NCBI GenBank assembly: GCA_035499295.1
Contig: DATJZG010000178.1
Coordinates: 1-64,000 of the forward strand
DNA: 64,000 bases
From: DATJZG01 sp035499295
Lineage (GTDB): Bacteria; Myxococcota; Myxococcia; Myxococcales; Anaeromyxobacteraceae
Reading direction: 5' to 3'
Under the pieces are notes generated by a model. The model saw nothing but the letters and a program-made list of their open reading frames with translations. It was not told where the DNA came from and did not search any database. The translations under genes were made by a program, and so were the position numbers. Of this stretch, positions 51,401 through 63,696 are shown in pieces. The first letter of the stretch is position 1; every line of letters starts with the position of its first letter.

Positions 51401-53182
51401 GTGGGGAACCTCCAGGAACTGTTCGTCGAGCTGCGGCGGCGGCGCGTCTTTCGCGCGCTGGTGGGATGGGGCATCGCCTCGTTCGCGATCCTCCAGGTCA
51501 TCGAGCCGGTGATGCACGCGTACCACTTGCCGGAATGGACGCTCACGGCAGCGGTGACATTCCTTGCGGCGGGGTTCCCGGTCGCGGTGATCCTGTCCTG
51601 GATCTTCGACCTTTCCACGCGAGGAATCATCCGGACTGCACCGGCGCCAGCGGCGGGGGGCGGGGGCGCGACGTCTCCATCTCGCGTCGTCCTGCTGCTG
51701 CTCGCGCTCGGGCTCCTGGCCGCCGCGCCGGGACTCGTCTACTTCTTCGTGTGGCCAGGGGCGGCATGGCGGCGGAGCGAGGTGCGGCCAGGAGGCACGA
51801 GTGAGGCGGCACCGCAGGTCCCGTCGATAGCCGTGCTTCCTTTCGCGAACCTCAGCTCCGACAAGGAGCAGGAGTACTTCTCGGACGGAATCGCCGAGGA
51901 AATCCTGAACGCGCTCGCCCAGGTCCAGGGGTTGAAGGTCATCGGCCGCACCTCATCCTTCTCGATGAAGGGCAAGAGCGAGGACCTGAGGTCGATTGGG
52001 CAGAAGCTCGGCGCCGCCAACCTTCTCGAGGGTAGCGTTCGCAAGGCTGGGCCGCGCGTGCGGATCACCGCGCAGCTCGTCGAGGCCGCTGGCGGCACCC
52101 ACCTATGGTCCCAGGAGTTCGACCGGGAGATGACCGACGTCTTCTCGGTCCAAGAGGAGATCGCCCGAGCGGTGGTGACGGCGCTCCGGCTCAAGCTGCT
52201 CCCCATGGCCTCCGAGCCCAAGCGCATCATCGATCCGCGAGCTCACGATGAGTACCTTCTGGGCCTGGCCTACCTGGCGAAAGGGACCGCGGAGGCCTAC
52301 GGGGACGCGGTCGGCGTCCTCCGGCAGGCAGTCGAGATAGAGCCCCACTACGTGCTCGCCTGGGCTGCGCTCTCCTCGGCCCGCTTCTGGCACGCAGATC
52401 AGGGAGGCGGCCCGGACGGCGGGGCGAAGGAGTTCGCGGAGGCCGTAGAGGCTGCCGAGAAGGCGGTCGCGCTCGGACCGGACGTCGGCCAGGCGTTTCG
52501 CGCCAGGGCGCTGATCCGCCAGGCCTTCCTCCGCGATCGCGCCGGGGCGGAGGCGGACATGGAGAGGGCCCGGGCGCTCAGCCCCCAGAACCCCGACGTG
52601 ATCGCCATGCACGCTACGATGCTCGCCACGGTAGGCCGCTTGCCCGAGGCCATCGTGGCGTTCCAGCAGGCGGCGGCGTTCGACCCACTCTCGCCGGATA
52701 TCCCGGTGATGCTGAGCGCTGTCTACCTCGGTACCGGAAGGCTCGAGCAGGCCGAGGCGGCGGCCCGGCGGAGCCTGGAGATCGCGCCCAGCCACGGGCG
52801 GGGGGCGCGCAACCTCGGGTTCGCGCTGCTGCTCCAGGGCCGGCTGCCCGAGGCTCGAGCCGCCTTCCACCGATCGAGCAACCCATTCTTCGTCGAGGTG
52901 GGGGACGCGATGGTCAACCAAGCGAGCGGCGACCCCGCCCAGGCGAGAAAGAGCCTGGACGTGATCCTGGCGCGGCCGTCGGTCGTAGCCGGTGCCTACC
53001 AAGTGTCGGAGGTGTACGCCTGGCGGGGCGAGATCGACAAGGCGTTCGAATGGCTCAAGGTCGCCGCGGACCATCGCGACGCTGGGCTCGTGTACGTCAA
53101 GTACGACCCGTTCCTGAAGCCTCTTCGAGGTGACCCCCGCTACGATGCGCTCCTTGCGAAGCTCCAGCTCCCGCGCGGTTGA
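51401..53182 (+). CDS. Membrane-anchored TolB-like/TPR protein
   Basis: A 593-residue protein. Three transmembrane segments lie at about residues 22-40, 47-68 and 97-118. Then follows a FlgO/TolB-N-like domain starting SIAVLPFANLSSDKEQEYFSDGIAEE and including LEGSVRKAGPRVRITAQLV, and from about residue 270 tandem TPR repeats (ALSPQNPDVIAMHATMLATV, LGTGRLEQAEAAARRSLEI). The same layout occurs in adenylate-cyclase-associated and serine/threonine-kinase-associated proteins, but no catalytic domain is present. GTG at 51401 follows GGAGG. Probable role in envelope signalling or scaffolding. Confidence 0.82.
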   Translation: MGNLQELFVELRRRRVFRALVGWGIASFAILQVIEPVMHAYHLPEWTLTAAVTFLAAGFPVAVILSWIFDLSTRGIIRTAPAPAAGGGGATSPSRVVLLLLALGLLAAAPGLVYFFVWPGAAWRRSEVRPGGTSEAAPQVPSIAVLPFANLSSDKEQEYFSDGIAEEILNALAQVQGLKVIGRTSSFSMKGKSEDLRSIGQKLGAANLLEGSVRKAGPRVRITAQLVEAAGGTHLWSQEFDREMTDVFSVQEEIARAVVTALRLKLLPMASEPKRIIDPRAHDEYLLGLAYLAKGTAEAYGDAVGVLRQAVEIEPHYVLAWAALSSARFWHADQGGGPDGGAKEFAEAVEAAEKAVALGPDVGQAFRARALIRQAFLRDRAGAEADMERARALSPQNPDVIAMHATMLATVGRLPEAIVAFQQAAAFDPLSPDIPVMLSAVYLGTGRLEQAEAAARRSLEIAPSHGRGARNLGFALLLQGRLPEARAAFHRSSNPFFVEVGDAMVNQASGDPAQARKSLDVILARPSVVAGAYQVSEVYAWRGEIDKAFEWLKVAADHRDAGLVYVKYDPFLKPLRGDPRYDALLAKLQLPRG

Positions 53183-53222
53183 CGGGGCGCCTTTCGGGAG
53201 GGGGCGAAGAGCCCACAAACCA

Positions 53223-53411
53223 TCACCGAGAGGACGAGATGCCGGGTCGCATCCGTTGTTCGCTGCCCAAGCAGGCGATCATGGAGGCAATGGCCCATAT
53301 CGGGTACGTGTCGGCGATTGCCTTGAGCGTAAGCGAGACGACCAGCGCCGCGTTGAGGGCGAAGCGCACTCCGACGAGCTGATGCTCAAGAAGCCGGTCT
53401 CTGAACTTCAT
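53223..53411 (-). CDS. Small membrane protein, possible FUSC N-terminal remnant
   Basis: A 62-residue frame starting at ATG 53411 with GGGAG 5 nt upstream. It contains a hydrophobic stretch VGVRFALNAALVVSL and a YPIWAIASMIACLGSEQ segment reminiscent of the first helices of FUSC/aromatic-acid exporter proteins, then stops abruptly. It may be a truncated remnant or a genuine small protein. The surrounding 53183-53838 otherwise shows no gene. Confidence 0.35.
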   Translation of the reverse strand: MKFRDRLLEHQLVGVRFALNAALVVSLTLKAIADTYPIWAIASMIACLGSEQRMRPGISSSR

Positions 53412-53838
53412 CGGGGCTCCCTTCCGCGCTGGTACCGTGAACACCATTGGAAGAACGCGCCCGCGGCCCGGGCAACCTCGCTCAGCCTCTCACTCCCTGG
53501 CTTCTTCTCCGGCCCGCCCGGAGGATCGGGCCGTCGGCTGGTTGCAGGAGTGAGGGGGGGTGAGGGGCTGGCGCCCCTCGTGTCAAGCGTTGCCGCGCCC
53601 AGGGGCAGTATGCTCTGTCGCCTGCCGTGTTTGGCCGGCCGCCCCGGGGGAGCCCGAAGGTTGACATGACCCACGCGATCCCGGTGACCGGCGTATCAGC
53701 TCATCCACTCGACGACTGCCGGTGCCGGCGCGGTACTCGCTCAACGTGCCCCGCTCGTTTGCGTCTGCCGATGTGCGCGCGCGGGTTCGTGCGCAAATCT
53801 CAGACCAGGTCACCCATAGCCCAACAAAGGTGAGGAAG

Positions 53839-54597
53839 ATGGCCGATTTGCTCGAGAAGCCGGTTATCGTTCTGGTGGCATCTCTTGGCGTCCTCTGGAT
53901 GTCGGCCTGGCTGGGAAGGTGGTTCAGCAGGGGCCAGAAGAGGGACGAAGGCGAAGCTGACGATTTCACATTCGTCCTCGGCGGAACCTTGACGCTACTC
54001 GGTCTCATCATCGGCTTCACCTTTTCGATGGCCGTCGGCCGCTACGACCAGCGAAAGAGCTACGAAGAGCAAGAGGCGAATGCGATCGGGACGGAGTACG
54101 TGCGCGCAGACCTGATGCCGGGCGTGGATGGCGCAAGGGTGCGCAGCCTGCTGCGAAGCTATCTCGATCAGCGCATCCTCTACTACACGACTCGCGATGC
54201 TGGTCCGCTCCACCAGATCGATTCGCGAACGGCCCGACTGCAAGCCGAGATGTGGTCGGTAGCCGCGGCCTACGGCTCGGCACAACAGACGCAGGTCGCC
54301 GCACTAGTCGTGTCGGGCATGAACGACGTCTTGAACTCCCAGGGGTACACGCAAGCCGCCTGGTGGAACCGGATACCGAGAGGGGCGTGGGCGCTCATGG
54401 TCGCCATCGCCGTCTTCTGCAACCTGCTCGTCGGCTACGGTGCTCACGGAAGGAGGGCGATACTCTTCCTGATCCTTCCGATCGCACTGTCCGTGACCTT
54501 GTTTCTCATCGCGGACATCGATAGCCCCCGGGGCGGCATCATCCGCGTCGAGCCTCAGAACCTGCAGGCACTAGTCGAGTCCTTGCGCGCGCAGTGA
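53839..54597 (+). CDS. Bestrophin/DUF4239-like membrane protein
   Basis: A 252-residue protein with two N-terminal transmembrane helices (PVIVLVASLGVLWMSAWLG and FVLGGTLTLLGLIIGFTFSMA), a long soluble helical region containing YDQRKSYEEQEANAIGTEYVRAD, and two C-terminal helices followed by DSPRGGIIRV. That order and the motifs GFTFSMA, EANAIGT and DSPRGG are typical of DUF4239 proteins related to bestrophin channels. ATG at 53839 with GAGGAAG directly upstream; an earlier in-frame ATG at 53722 adds an Arg-rich stretch and is less likely. Confidence 0.8.
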   Translation: MADLLEKPVIVLVASLGVLWMSAWLGRWFSRGQKRDEGEADDFTFVLGGTLTLLGLIIGFTFSMAVGRYDQRKSYEEQEANAIGTEYVRADLMPGVDGARVRSLLRSYLDQRILYYTTRDAGPLHQIDSRTARLQAEMWSVAAAYGSAQQTQVAALVVSGMNDVLNSQGYTQAAWWNRIPRGAWALMVAIAVFCNLLVGYGAHGRRAILFLILPIALSVTLFLIADIDSPRGGIIRVEPQNLQALVESLRAQ

Positions 54598-55113
54598 GCG
54601 GAGGCCCCGTCCGGGCGACTAGGTTGTCCTCTGGCCGGGGCGGGCAGCGGAACCTGAGGCTACGAAAAATCGGGGGACGATCCCAGCTTGGTGGCTGGAC
54701 GGGGAGGGTGCGACCCGGGCTGCTGATCTGGTCTCGCCCATCACCGGTTGCGACGACCGGGCCTGCGGAGCCGCGACGCCCCCGCGGCGGGTGCGCCTCG
54801 CAGTGGCCAGGCGACTCCAAGCCGCTTCCGCGTCCGTCAGCGACCTCTCCAGGAGCAGAGCCTCGAGTGTTGCTCTCGTGTTCGGCATACCCATCCTTCC
54901 GGCTCGGGACCTTGCCTGACGACCCACCTCGAATAGCTGTAGGACTGCAAGGATTCGCGGACCTGTTGGGGCGAGGAACGGCGGGTCCAATCGGCCTCTC
55001 GAATCGTGATATGACCTGCCGTCGATACTGGCCAGCCCGAGTTTGTCGAGCCGCAAGAGCGACTGCTCCGAAACCCACCTGGGGAGTTGGCCCGGGAGCT
55101 TGGGAGGGGATCG
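54598..55113. other. 516-bp intergenic region
   Basis: A leftward open frame crosses this stretch but shows no recognisable motif or ribosome site. I could not support a gene, RNA or regulatory site here. Confidence 0.35.
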
Positions 55114-57051
55114 ATGCACTGCGCTACTCGCAGATTCGGGATTGCGCCTGGCGCGGCGATCCTGTTGGTTTTCTTGCTTGCTCCAGATGCCGCATCGGCC
55201 TGGATCTACCCCGAGCATCGTGACATCGCGGCCGCGGCCATCGCCCGGCTGTCGCCCACGGACCGGGCGACGCTCGAGACTCTTTGGAAGGCCGCGCGTC
55301 TGAAGCTGCCGCGGAAGGTCTGCGAGAGTCTTTCAGCGGGCGACCAGGGATTGAGGCCCGCGTGCATCGACTTCGCCGCCTTCCCGGCGATCGCCGGGGA
55401 TCACTCCTGCAGCCCGAACCAGGTTGTCGACTCGGTCCTCACGAGCGACTGGATCCTCGATGTCGCCCGGGTTAGCGCAGAAACCAAGGAAGCCCTTGCT
55501 GAAGCTGCTTCGCGGCAGGAAAGGCTTCAGGCCGCAGCGACCAACAACCTCAAGCTCCAGGTGGCTGACCCCGAGTACGCTACCCGGGCCGGGGCGAACA
55601 ACGCCCACTTTCTCCTTCCACGTGAGGGAGAGGATCTCGCGGCATACGTCGCCTCGTGCGTGAACGAAGGGGCACCACTCAACGCCCTCGGCCTCTACGG
55701 CCAGTACCACATCGCTGCCCTTGGCTTGGCGCAGATGCTCGCATCCGGCGAGACCACCGCCGAACAGCGCGCCCAGGTCGCTCGCGACGTGCTCGCACTC
55801 GAGGGCTACTCGCTCCACTGGCTCGAGGACATCTACTCGGCGGGCCACGACGTGGGGACCTGGGGCGCGGCCGCTTGGCGGAAGGGCACGCACGACTACT
55901 ACAACGAGTTCGGGCTCGACTCCGTCGACTGGGCCGGCAGGGCGGTGGAGGCGTTTGGCGATGCCAACATGACGCCGGCCGACCTGGAACGGGCGTCGCT
56001 CGCGGTCGCCGACAGCTTGCGGCAGTTGGCGGGCGCCCTGCGCCCCGGCGACCGGTTGGGACAACTGGCAAGGCCGTCGGGACAAGCGGCCGCGACCTCG
56101 CTGGCTTTCGACTCTTGCAACGAGGAGACGCAGCCCAAACCCACTTGGCCCAGCACGATAGGGCCGTACTTTGTCGACCCCCTGCAACGGATGCCGAGGC
56201 CGGCCAAGGGGCCGAATCATGTGCACCTGCCTCGGTTCCGCGACGAGCTCGGGCCGTTCGTGGGTGTCTACGGCGCGCTGGCCGGAGGCGTCCAATGGGG
56301 CTCGGTCGCGGGGACTTCCGGCACGGGAAGCGTGGGCGCCGGATTGCGGCTCGGATTCGGTGCAGAGGGGCTCACCGGGTCCATCGGGACCGGCATCGCC
56401 TTCATCGAAGCGGGTTTCGAAGCCGAGACGTCGCAGGGAAATGAGTGCGGAAACGCGCCGGGGTGCGCGACCGTTGGCACCGCCGCCCTGTTTCCCCGCG
56501 CCCCGGCTCGAACCGGTCTGAGCCTTGGGCTTCGTCTCCCGTTCTGGGTGATCCCGGGAGACATGGTCATTCTTGGGCCGGTCCTCGCGCTGACTTCACC
56601 CGCGGCGCTCAGCAAGGTCGGCGTCGAGGCAGCGAGCGGCGGCCTCATTCCTTACGAGCGGAGCTTCAACACAGGCGCCGGAGTCTTCCAGGTGATCGTG
56701 GGACGCGAGGCTAGGGTCATCCTGTTCGGCTTCTTGACAGAGCTCGTGGGCACCGTGCCCGCTGGTACCTTGCCCGATGGCACCCCGCAGTGGGCGGTCG
56801 TCCAGTTCAAGTCCGTCCAGCTCGAGTTCCCGGTCCTAGAGTGGACCCCGTTCCGGACGTTCGCCACCCAGCTTACGTTTGCCGGCCAGATCCAGCTCGG
56901 ATTTTCCGTGGGTCTCCCGGCGTCCACGCAGGTGCTGTACCCACCCGGCCTGCCCTTCTCGAGCGGTCCGGCGTGGTCGGTGTGGCTGAGAGGCGTGTTC
57001 GATGGACGATACTTCCTTGGCTCGCGCGAGGATCTTCGGCCGCCGCGCTGA
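55114..57051 (+). CDS. Secreted zinc phospholipase C / S1-P1-nuclease-like domain with barrel-like C-terminus
   Basis: A 645-residue exported protein. ATG at 55114 (GAGGGG upstream) gives a 29-residue signal peptide ending AASA. The mature chain starts with Trp and has His at position 6 (WIYPEH), as in zinc-dependent phospholipase C/S1-P1 nucleases, where the N-terminal Trp amine binds zinc. Further ligand candidates are D96-H97 (GDHS), H165 (NNAHFL) and H235-x3-D239-x5-H245 (SLHWLEDIYSAGH), whose spacing matches the known HxxxD-x5-H set. From about residue 370 the chain switches to Gly/aromatic-rich alternating strands (GLRLGFGAEGLTGSIG, GLSLGLRLPFWVI) ending in a DGRYFLG strand, suggesting an outer-membrane or beta-barrel-like part. 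Substrate unknown. Confidence 0.68.
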   Translation: MHCATRRFGIAPGAAILLVFLLAPDAASAWIYPEHRDIAAAAIARLSPTDRATLETLWKAARLKLPRKVCESLSAGDQGLRPACIDFAAFPAIAGDHSCSPNQVVDSVLTSDWILDVARVSAETKEALAEAASRQERLQAAATNNLKLQVADPEYATRAGANNAHFLLPREGEDLAAYVASCVNEGAPLNALGLYGQYHIAALGLAQMLASGETTAEQRAQVARDVLALEGYSLHWLEDIYSAGHDVGTWGAAAWRKGTHDYYNEFGLDSVDWAGRAVEAFGDANMTPADLERASLAVADSLRQLAGALRPGDRLGQLARPSGQAAATSLAFDSCNEETQPKPTWPSTIGPYFVDPLQRMPRPAKGPNHVHLPRFRDELGPFVGVYGALAGGVQWGSVAGTSGTGSVGAGLRLGFGAEGLTGSIGTGIAFIEAGFEAETSQGNECGNAPGCATVGTAALFPRAPARTGLSLGLRLPFWVIPGDMVILGPVLALTSPAALSKVGVEAASGGLIPYERSFNTGAGVFQVIVGREARVILFGFLTELVGTVPAGTLPDGTPQWAVVQFKSVQLEFPVLEWTPFRTFATQLTFAGQIQLGFSVGLPASTQVLYPPGLPFSSGPAWSVWLRGVFDGRYFLGSREDLRPPR

Positions 57052-57176
57052 TGAACCATCCCGAGAAGGGCGCCCGCAAAGGGGATCAAGCATCGGAAGG
57101 CGCCCTCCAGCGACCGCTCGCATGGGGCCAGGTCGCGCAGACAGCGCGATAGGACGTGCGTTCAGAAAGGGGCTCC

Positions 57177-58529
57177 ATGAAGTCACTTCCCCCCGCGATC
57201 GGCGTAGCGCTCGTCTGTGCTGCCCTCCCGGCGGCCGTTCGAGGTGGAGCCTCGCTAGGTCCTTCCGATATCGAGCCGCTTGCTCCGCGGGTGGTAGACG
57301 TCTGCGGCGATGACGTGAAGCGGCTCTGTCCTGAGATCAAGCCCGGGTCCGGGCGCGTTTCCAGGTGTCTCCGGGAGCATGAATCCGAGTTGGGCGAGCC
57401 GTGTCGCGAAAAGCTCCAAGAGGACATCGCCAAGGCACGACGGTTCATCAGAGATTTTGGCCAGGCTTGCCGCACCGACGTAGACCGTTACTGTCCCACG
57501 GTTGAGCCGGGGGGCGGGAGGGTGTTGGGGTGCCTGAGCCAGCACCTCTTGGACCTCTCGAGCCCTTGTCAGGCAGAGATCGGTCGGATTGGTGACGCGC
57601 GAGACCGTATCGCAGCGGTCCGAAAGGCGTGCGCCGTCGACGTGGAAAGGATCTGTTCCAGAGTACCTGCTCAGGCAGGGCCGCTGCTGGACTGTCTAGA
57701 GACCAGCGAGACGCTGCTCTCCCCAGAATGCCGCGCAAGCGACTTCCGCGCGGCGGCCCAGGCGGCAGTGGTCGTCGACCAACTAGAGGAAATGACCCGC
57801 CAGGAGAACGTCCGAGAAGTCTTGGAAATCCTGCAGGGCTTAGACTCGGTGGCCTTCTCGCGGAGCCAGATTCTTCTCCAATTCGACAGCTATCAGTCCC
57901 TGCTAGCCCAGGCGAATGGAGGGCGTCTCCTCTTCAACCCCCAGTTCGTATTCGGGAATGGAAGCGAGTTTGCTCTGCAAGTGAAGGTACCCGTGACGGC
58001 CCTCTACCCTTACGCGCCTGGGGCACCGACCCAGTACGGATTGGGTGCAGTGACCACGGCCTTCGCCTGGAACTTCGATGGCACGGGCAGCGTGCGGCAA
58101 TACCTGTCGCTCGGCCTTCAGTGGCAAACTGCCTCCTCTCCGCCGGTTGGCGGTCCTTGGGCACTCGTGCCGGCGTACGCTGTAGGCACCGCGCTCGCTC
58201 GGTGGCTCTCGTTTACCACGCAAGTGGTGTGGATCCGGTCCTTCGGCTCCACGAGCGGCTATCCAAAGCTCAGCGTGCTCTACGTGGAGCCCATCTTCGC
58301 CGCGAACCTACCCGGTCGCGCGTACGTTGCGCTGGATACTCGGCTCGGATGGGACTTCGTCAGCGGAACCTTCGTTCCGCTCATGAAGGGCTTGATGGGC
58401 CTGTTCACCGATCGGCAGAAGTCGCTGTCCGTTTCGGCTTGGTATCAAGCTACGCTCTCGGGGCCGGCCGCTTCCGAGTTCTACAAGTACGAGATCGGTA
58501 TGGGGCTAGCCTACTTTTTCGACTGGTGA
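57177..58529 (+). CDS. Secreted GLG1-type cysteine-repeat protein with beta-barrel-like C-terminus
   Basis: A 450-residue exported protein; the signal peptide covers about residues 1-25. Three cysteine repeats follow with identical spacing 8-13-12: C43/C51/C64/C76, C98/C106/C119/C131 and C152/C160/C173/C185, with motifs such as CRTDVDRYCPTVEPGGGRVLGCL. This is the GLG1/MG160-type repeat found in the eukaryotic Golgi cysteine-rich protein and in bacterial secreted proteins. From residue about 235 the chain has alternating strands (SEFALQVKVPVTALYPY, VRQYLSLGLQWQT, EIGMGLAYFFDW) ending in a terminal aromatic, as in outer-membrane barrels. ATG at 57177 with GGGG upstream. It follows the zinc-enzyme gene by 125 bp. 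Confidence 0.72.
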   Translation: MKSLPPAIGVALVCAALPAAVRGGASLGPSDIEPLAPRVVDVCGDDVKRLCPEIKPGSGRVSRCLREHESELGEPCREKLQEDIAKARRFIRDFGQACRTDVDRYCPTVEPGGGRVLGCLSQHLLDLSSPCQAEIGRIGDARDRIAAVRKACAVDVERICSRVPAQAGPLLDCLETSETLLSPECRASDFRAAAQAAVVVDQLEEMTRQENVREVLEILQGLDSVAFSRSQILLQFDSYQSLLAQANGGRLLFNPQFVFGNGSEFALQVKVPVTALYPYAPGAPTQYGLGAVTTAFAWNFDGTGSVRQYLSLGLQWQTASSPPVGGPWALVPAYAVGTALARWLSFTTQVVWIRSFGSTSGYPKLSVLYVEPIFAANLPGRAYVALDTRLGWDFVSGTFVPLMKGLMGLFTDRQKSLSVSAWYQATLSGPAASEFYKYEIGMGLAYFFDW

Positions 58530-58697
58530 AGGGCCCGACGCCCGTCGCCACGACTGCGGACAGGAGAATCAGGACGGGCCCGTAGCCTTGAGCGGACTCA
58601 AGTTGCCGGCGACAAGACCGCCTGCTTCGGCCTCGCTCGCAAAACACTGGGCGCAGCGACCATCCTGCGCACCGGTCCGCGGTCTTGGTTGTCACTC

Positions 58698-61505
<2,808 letters not shown>

Positions 61506-62187
61506 TGATGCCTCCGAAGCGTGAACCGGGACTGGTCTCGACCACTAGCACTTCTTATAGGAGCTGAAACGAGACACTACGGACCGCCTCCATCGACACG
61601 CGCTTGTCACCAGTCGGCAGGGGGCGGCAGGCGGTGACCTGCTGCGTGCGGGCTGGCAGGAGTGGGGTGGGAGCGGCCTCGACAGATTGGGCTAGCACTA
61701 GGAGCGTGTCGGCGTAAAGGTCCGGCCCCATTTTTACTTTGGGACCCCGGCGTGACCTTTTCCGGGGGGCATGAAGACCGAACGCTCCGCGAATGGCTTG
61801 CCAAGTACGGCGCCGGTCGGTGGCCCCCGGCCGAGTTGCGGGCGGCCATCGTCGCGTCTATCGAGCAGCTTCAGAACGTGCTGGCCGTTCTCGATGCCGA
61901 AGCGGCGGCCGATTTGGCGGCGCCACCCGAGGGCGGCCCTCCTGTGATGGAGCACCATGCCGAGCCGCATGCCGGTCCGGCGCCGCTCGGATGCCGCGCT
62001 CACTTCGTGCCGGTTGCGCACCGGCTAGTCGTACCTGCCATGCTCCGCCACGGGGCTCAGCTCCGCTCGGTGGCGGGACCGCCAGGTGTTGGCACGAGAG
62101 CCTGACTTCGACGGCGTGGCTATAGCCAAAAATGAAGGCGAGCGGGGCTTCGTGGCGCAGGTGCAGGGGAAGCAGTAAGGGTGATGC
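61506..62187. other. Decayed region with short coding-like fragments
   Basis: No intact gene. A coding-like fragment at about 61770-61920 reads TLREWLAKYGAGRWPP...VASIEQLQNVLAVLDA, and the sequence around 61710-61760 (CCGGCCCCATTTTTACTTTGGGACC) resembles non-coding flanks of insertion elements. Neither can be assigned to a named element from sequence alone. Confidence 0.35.
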
Positions 62188-62412
62188 ATGACTACCTCCC
62201 TTGCCGTCCTCGACATCGCGGCAAGAGGGACGGACTCTGCTGTATTTCCCGAACAGCCGGTCCATTCTCTGTCGGTCGAGAACCTGACGGCCCTGCCGCT
62301 ACTTGTCCGCGTTATTTCTGCCCCCGGGTCTCATGCGCTTCTGGTTGTCATCGAGGCTGGGCCCGTGCCGCTCTTCCAGACGCCACCACGGGCGGCGGCT
62401 CCTCAGAACTGA
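62188..62412 (+). CDS. Short hypothetical protein
   Basis: A 74-residue frame with ATG at 62188 preceded by AAGGG at 6 nt. Composition is balanced and protein-like (VENLTALPLLVRVISAPG), but no family is recognised. It lies in a decayed region and may be a remnant. The following 62413-62699 holds another coding-like fragment ending ...LAKYSKQVFGTPSATGVLV near 62630, also unassigned. Confidence 0.3.
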   Translation: MTTSLAVLDIAARGTDSAVFPEQPVHSLSVENLTALPLLVRVISAPGSHALLVVIEAGPVPLFQTPPRAAAPQN

Positions 62413-62699
62413 ACCGTGCAGCCCGCGAAGGCCCTGGTGTTCGTGAAGGATCTTCGGTTGCAAACCGGTGGCGCTGCCCTCTCACGGACGTGGCGTCCCG
62501 GTACACCGACAACCGAGCGGACAACCTTGATATCTACCTGCCTCGCTTGCTCGCCAAATACAGCAAGCAGGTCTTCGGAACGCCTTCCGCGACCGGGGTG
62601 CTCGTCCTTTTCTGGCAATGGTTCCGCTGAAGTAGCTGCCGACCCGGCTATCGGGTAAGCCTCTGGGCTGAGTTGTTGCTCTACCTCTGCGCTGCTGTG

Positions 62700-63002
62700 T
62701 CAGGTCGCAAGCACCTTCAAGAGGGCCGACGAGTTGACGTACGTGTTCCCTTCCTCGGCCTTCACCGCGACGTAGAAATCGCACGCCGCGCAGTTGGTCA
62801 TCTTCGAGGCGAAGCTGCCCTGGACCTTGCCGCCGCACAGGCTCCCACTGATGACCCAACAGGCTCTCCCGCCGTTATGTCCGTGGTTGAGCCCGTTGGA
62901 ACGAGTCGAAGTAGTGACGGGACAGACTCCAAGTTCTGCCACCTTCGGGCCGCCGGGCTGACGGCCGCACTTCTTGTGCTCCCAGCAGTTCGTCGAACTC
63001 AT
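62700..63002 (-). CDS. Two-CW domain protein
   Basis: A 100-residue cysteine-rich protein with the two Cys-Trp pairs that name the family: C6-W7 and C48-W49, plus C12, C27, C56, C71 and C74, in contexts NCWEHKKCGR, GGRACWVISGSLCGG and NCAACDFYVAV followed by EEG. The cysteines likely bind metal. Two-CW proteins are small bacterial proteins seen beside signalling or mobile genes; their function is unknown. ATG at 63002 with GAAGG upstream is preferred to an ATG 9 nt earlier. Confidence 0.7.
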   Translation of the reverse strand: MSSTNCWEHKKCGRQPGGPKVAELGVCPVTTSTRSNGLNHGHNGGRACWVISGSLCGGKVQGSFASKMTNCAACDFYVAVKAEEGNTYVNSSALLKVLAT

Positions 63003-63213
63003 AGACACCATCCTTCGGTGACCAGCCCGCAGGCGCCTCCCGCGGCAGATATTGAGCGGATGCAAAGGATGCGCCGGGGAAGCGGCGGCGCGGTAGACGG
63101 CCAACCCCGCGGCTCTCAAAGATTTCTTGGCTTGTTCGTGGTTGGGGCGGACCGAGGCAACGAAGACCCTGGGCAACTTGTGCGCCGTCGCGCTGGGCGC
63201 GGAGGATACATCC

Positions 63214-63693
63214 TCCGTCCCTCATCCGACCTTGGCGAGGGTGCTGGCGGCCTGGAAGCTGACCGGTTGGCGGAAGCGGATGAGCGGGTCGCCCCGGGCC
63301 GATGACCTCATCATCCCGACCATAAACGGTACGCACAAGGACGTTCGAAAGGCGCCGGAGGACTTCCGCGAAGACCTGGAGCGGCTCGGTCTTAAGAAGC
63401 GGCGGACAGTCGGCGCACTTTCATCTCGCTCGGCCTGGACGGCGGCGCGTCGAAGGACATCCATCAGAGCATCACTCACCGGCCGGCCGATGCCTTCGGA
63501 CCTGTACCGGACCCCGGCTTGGGAGGCTCGCTGCGACGCCGTGCTGAAACTCAGGGTCTCGCTGCGCGCGGGCAGGGTGATTCCACTCCACCCGGAAGTG
63601 GCCGTGAACGGCGGAGGCGGCGTGGAGGCGGAACCAGCGGTGGTCGAGACCGAAAAAGAAAAGGCCCGAAGGACGGTACCTTCGAGCCCTTGA
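63214..63693 (+). pseudogene. Frameshifted tyrosine recombinase (integrase) remnant
   Basis: The C-terminal part of a phage/ICE-type integrase. Frame 1 reads HPTLARVLAAWKLTGW, then DLIIPTINGTHKDVRK...EDLERLGL. Near 63405 the frame must shift to read RTFISLGLDGGASKDIHQSITH, and near 63498 an extra G shifts it back to DLYRTPAWEARCDAVLKL and the C-terminal tail ending at 63693. No N-terminal domain is found upstream. The remnant sits 4 bp from a tRNA 3'-end sequence, as expected for an integrase next to its att site. Confidence 0.68.
63657..63692 (-). terminator. Leftward intrinsic-terminator-like hairpin
   Basis: On the minus strand, GGCTCGAAGG and CCTTCGGGCC arms (one mismatch) around a TACCGT loop are followed by TTTTCTTTTT, a U-rich tail. 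It overlaps the 3' end of the integrase remnant and lies just past the 3' end of the tRNA-like relic. Confidence 0.5.
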
Positions 63694-63696
63694 GAA

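Noticed and set aside
54619..55218. A 199-codon leftward frame between the bestrophin-like and zinc-enzyme genes
   Set aside because: It overlaps the start of a gene with a clear signal peptide and shows no recognisable motif or ribosome site.
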